From positions 1-15,498 of the forward strand of contig JAQUQP010000031.1 in NCBI GenBank assembly GCA_028716025.1: a DNA stretch of 15,498 nt, in the 5' to 3' direction. Positions within the stretch are counted from its first letter, which is position 1; every line of letters begins with the position of its first letter. A program made the position numbers and the translations under genes. Origin of the DNA: a bacterium (lineage in GTDB: Bacteria; UBA6262). A model generated the notes under the pieces. The model did no database searches. It saw only the letters and a list, made by a program, of their open reading frames with translations, and was not told the origin of the DNA. Shown here piece by piece: positions 13,913 through 15,498 of the stretch.

Positions 13913-15462
13913 GACTTCTTTTGCTCCCGCTTCAGGAGGATCACGCATTTTGCCCTGGTTATAATAACTGATAAAGAGTCTTCTGCTAAACGTTGCTTTA
14001 ATAAGGATTCAAATTCCCCTGTTTTATAGGAATTAATAATATCGACATTATCTGCTCCAGCTGCGCGGCAGATATCTTCCAGTTTTAACTGTTTTGCCGG
14101 TTTCCCCTTACTGGTTTCCCCGGTGCCAGGATGAGGCTGGCTGCCGGTCATGGCAGTGGTACCATTGTCCAGGATAATGACCACGCCTTTAGTGCCATTA
14201 TAGGCTAAATTGATCAATCCGGAAATACCTGAATGCACAAAAGTTGAATCACCGATCACTCCGACTACATTCTTCCCTATTGCTTTGCGGAAGCCTTCAA
14301 AAAAAGTCATTCCGCTACCCATGCACAGGCAGGTATGCAAACTGTCTAATGGAGGTAAAGCGCCTAAGGTGTAACAACCGATATCCCCGGTAACAGTAAG
14401 CTCCATTTTCTTTAATACGGAAAAAACCGTTTGGTGCGGACAGCCGGGACATAAAACCGGTTTCCTGGCGGTAGAAGGTTCTTCTGTTTTAGTTTTACCT
14501 TCGATGATCTGAGGGATCAGTTCAGGCCGTAATTCCCCGATCCGGAACGACGGGTGTTTAGCTTTAGCCTTGATACCCAGGCGTTGTACTTCTTCTTCGA
14601 TAAATGGTTCCAGCTCTTCGATCACATATAGTTCCTGTACCTGGGAAGCGAATTCTTTGATTTTATCTGCCGGGAACGGGTACACAAATCCCAGTTTCAG
14701 GAATGACGCGTCTGGGTACATTTCTTTAGCGTATAGATAGGAAACCCCGCTGGTGATGATCCCTATTTTATGGTCATTCAGTTCTATCCTGTTCAAAGAT
14801 GATCCTTCAGCATAAGCTTTCAGCTTTACCAGCTTCTGCTCAAGCTCAATATGTTTTTTATAGGCATTGCCCGGAACCATGACGTATTTAGGGACATTGA
14901 TCTTAAACTCCCGGTTGGGGATCTCTTTCCTGCCATCTATGGCTATATTTTCTTTGGTATGGGCTACGCGGGTGGTGATCCTGATCAATACCGGCAGGTC
15001 AAATTCTTCGCTTATCTGGAAGGCTTGCTTGGCATATTCCCTGGATTCTGCTGGACTGGAAGGCTCTAACAGCGGAATTTTGGCTATTCTGGCCAGTAAC
15101 CTGTTATCTTGTTCGTTTTGGGAAGAATGCATGCCAGGGTCATCAGCAGTTACTACTACAAATCCGGCCCCTACGCCGGTATACGCTGAGGTCATCAATG
15201 GATCCATTGCTACGTTCAGACCAACATGTTTGGATGAATACATTGAACGCAAGCCGGCAATTGAAGATGCTAGAGCCACTTCAAAAGCTACTTTCTCGTT
15301 GACTGACCACTGGGCATCTACTTCAGGAAATTTCGCGAGGTATTCCAGGATCTCCGTGGCCGGAGTACCTGGATAAGAACATGCTACCTTTAGCCCTTCT
15401 TCGTAAGCTCCTTGTGCCAGTGCCTCATTGCCTGATAAAAAAAACTGCTTTTTAGTATCCAT
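13909..15462 (-). CDS. iorA: Indolepyruvate:ferredoxin oxidoreductase, alpha subunit lacking the C-terminal ferredoxin domain
   Basis: A 517-residue thiamine-diphosphate enzyme. The N-terminal pyrimidine-binding domain starts with FLSGNEALAQGAYEEG (8-23) and SYPGTPATEI (29-38). The middle domain covers about 230-325. The TPP domain carries CPGCPH (338-343), GDIGCYTLG (359-367), GDSTFVHSG (404-412) and the metal-loop end DNGTTAMTG (432-440). It decarboxylates indole-, phenyl- or hydroxyphenylpyruvate. Usual IorA proteins run to about 600 residues or more and end in a two-cluster ferredoxin domain after the strand LSVIIxRxxC. Here the protein stops soon after that strand (SVIITRAKCVILLKREQKKS), so no CxxCxxC cluster motif is present. 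iorB starts within the stop codon, so no lost frame is hidden. The start has no Shine-Dalgarno sequence; the -10 box is seven bases away. Confidence 0.93.
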   Translation of the reverse strand: MDTKKQFFLSGNEALAQGAYEEGLKVACSYPGTPATEILEYLAKFPEVDAQWSVNEKVAFEVALASSIAGLRSMYSSKHVGLNVAMDPLMTSAYTGVGAGFVVVTADDPGMHSSQNEQDNRLLARIAKIPLLEPSSPAESREYAKQAFQISEEFDLPVLIRITTRVAHTKENIAIDGRKEIPNREFKINVPKYVMVPGNAYKKHIELEQKLVKLKAYAEGSSLNRIELNDHKIGIITSGVSYLYAKEMYPDASFLKLGFVYPFPADKIKEFASQVQELYVIEELEPFIEEEVQRLGIKAKAKHPSFRIGELRPELIPQIIEGKTKTEEPSTARKPVLCPGCPHQTVFSVLKKMELTVTGDIGCYTLGALPPLDSLHTCLCMGSGMTFFEGFRKAIGKNVVGVIGDSTFVHSGISGLINLAYNGTKGVVIILDNGTTAMTGSQPHPGTGETSKGKPAKQLKLEDICRAAGADNVDIINSYKTGEFESLLKQRLAEDSLSVIITRAKCVILLKREQKKS

Positions 15463-15469
15463 TTTTTTG

Positions 15470-15498
15470 AGTATACCAAAATATTATTATTTTGTATA
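15470..15498 (-). promoter_or_regulatory. Probable promoter of the ten-gene operon
   Basis: On the minus strand, TATACT (15470-15475) has the extended -10 bases TGG directly upstream. A weaker -35, TATACA (15493-15498), lies 17 bases further at the window edge. The iorA ATG follows after seven bases, so transcription would begin at or beside it. An imperfect inverted repeat, TATACCAAAAT (15472-15482) and ATTTTGTATA (15489-15498), overlaps both boxes. Confidence 0.55.

Larger units (their letters stand above)
5532..15462 (-). other. Ten-gene operon: aryl-acid module followed by pseudopilin module
   Basis: Ten genes on one strand, with junctions of -4, -4, +8, +1, +8, -26, +9, -1 and +19 bases in transcription order. 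I see no terminator between any of them. The only clear promoter is at 15470-15498, and the shared terminator is at 5470-5516. Internal promoters within coding sequence cannot be excluded. Confidence 0.75.

Noticed and set aside
13913..13948. Twelve-residue N-terminal extension of IorB from an upstream ATG
   Set aside because: The ATG at 13912 gives the standard ATGA overlap with iorA and the family's normal N-terminus. The extension lies inside the conserved iorA end.
13909..13948. Frameshift that would hide the missing IorA ferredoxin domain
   Set aside because: The bases after the iorA stop are the iorB start in an intact conserved frame, leaving no room for a ferredoxin domain.
14867..15376. 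169-codon open frame on the plus strand opposite iorA
   Set aside because: It is antisense to highly conserved IorA motifs and has no recognisable domain.
1..15498. CRISPR arrays, tRNA or rRNA genes, transposases, integrases, toxin-antitoxin pairs
   Set aside because: No regularly spaced repeats, no cloverleaf-like sequence in any gap, and no matching protein motifs were seen. All gaps are under 200 bases.

Overview
The window looks like a piece of chromosome from an uncultivated, anaerobic, Gram-negative-type bacterium. The evidence is a lipobox lipoprotein, Sec signal peptides on proteins expected in the periplasm, type IV pseudopilins, and oxygen-sensitive or ferredoxin-linked enzymes (indolepyruvate:ferredoxin oxidoreductase, a ferredoxin:thioredoxin-reductase-like protein with rubredoxin). 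I cannot place it firmly. A candidate phylum such as Omnitrophota or Elusimicrobiota would fit, but that is a guess. Nothing mobile is visible: no IS element, integrase, CRISPR array, rRNA or tRNA. Genes are tightly packed and no gene-free stretch exceeds 300 bases. The longest gaps are 2725-2913, 1354-1517 and 5450-5531.

Left part (1-5449). A minus-strand redox unit holds a glutaredoxin (1090-1353) and an FTR-beta/rubredoxin fusion (603-1109), followed by a secreted family 3 glycoside hydrolase cut by the window edge (1-603). It diverges from a LysE-type exporter (1518-2132), which appears to be translated from a leaderless mRNA. A secreted HEAT-repeat protein (2134-2724, minus) converges on the exporter with one base between stop codons. 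It diverges from a three-gene ABC efflux operon: lipoprotein adaptor (2914-3603), ATPase (3618-4340) and ABC-2 permease (4337-5449). That operon ends in a strong hairpin (5470-5516), which probably also stops the large minus-strand operon.

Right part (5532-15462). Ten minus-strand genes are packed so closely (overlaps of 1-26 bases or gaps of 1-19) that they read as one operon. In transcription order they are iorA, iorB, paaK, an ACT-domain protein, a second paaK, a second ACT-domain protein, two pseudopilins, a large PilX/DUF4900-like pilus-associated protein and a small HAMP-domain membrane protein. The first six genes form an aryl-acid module. IOR interconverts arylpyruvates and arylacetyl-CoA, and the ligases interconvert arylacetates and their CoA esters. 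The module can serve aromatic amino acid breakdown, or reductive synthesis from scavenged aryl acids. The tandem ACT proteins are plausible amino-acid sensors. The last four genes belong to a cell-surface (type IV pilus or type II secretion) system whose motors and major pilin lie elsewhere.

The most notable points are the joining of these two functions in one transcript, an IorA that lacks its C-terminal ferredoxin domain, the duplicated paaK-ACT unit, a probable carbohydrate-binding-like beta domain inserted in the PilX-like protein, and two promoters placed so that the start codon sits at the expected transcription start (leaderless). All functional statements come from reading the sequence by eye. 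No search or structure prediction was run.
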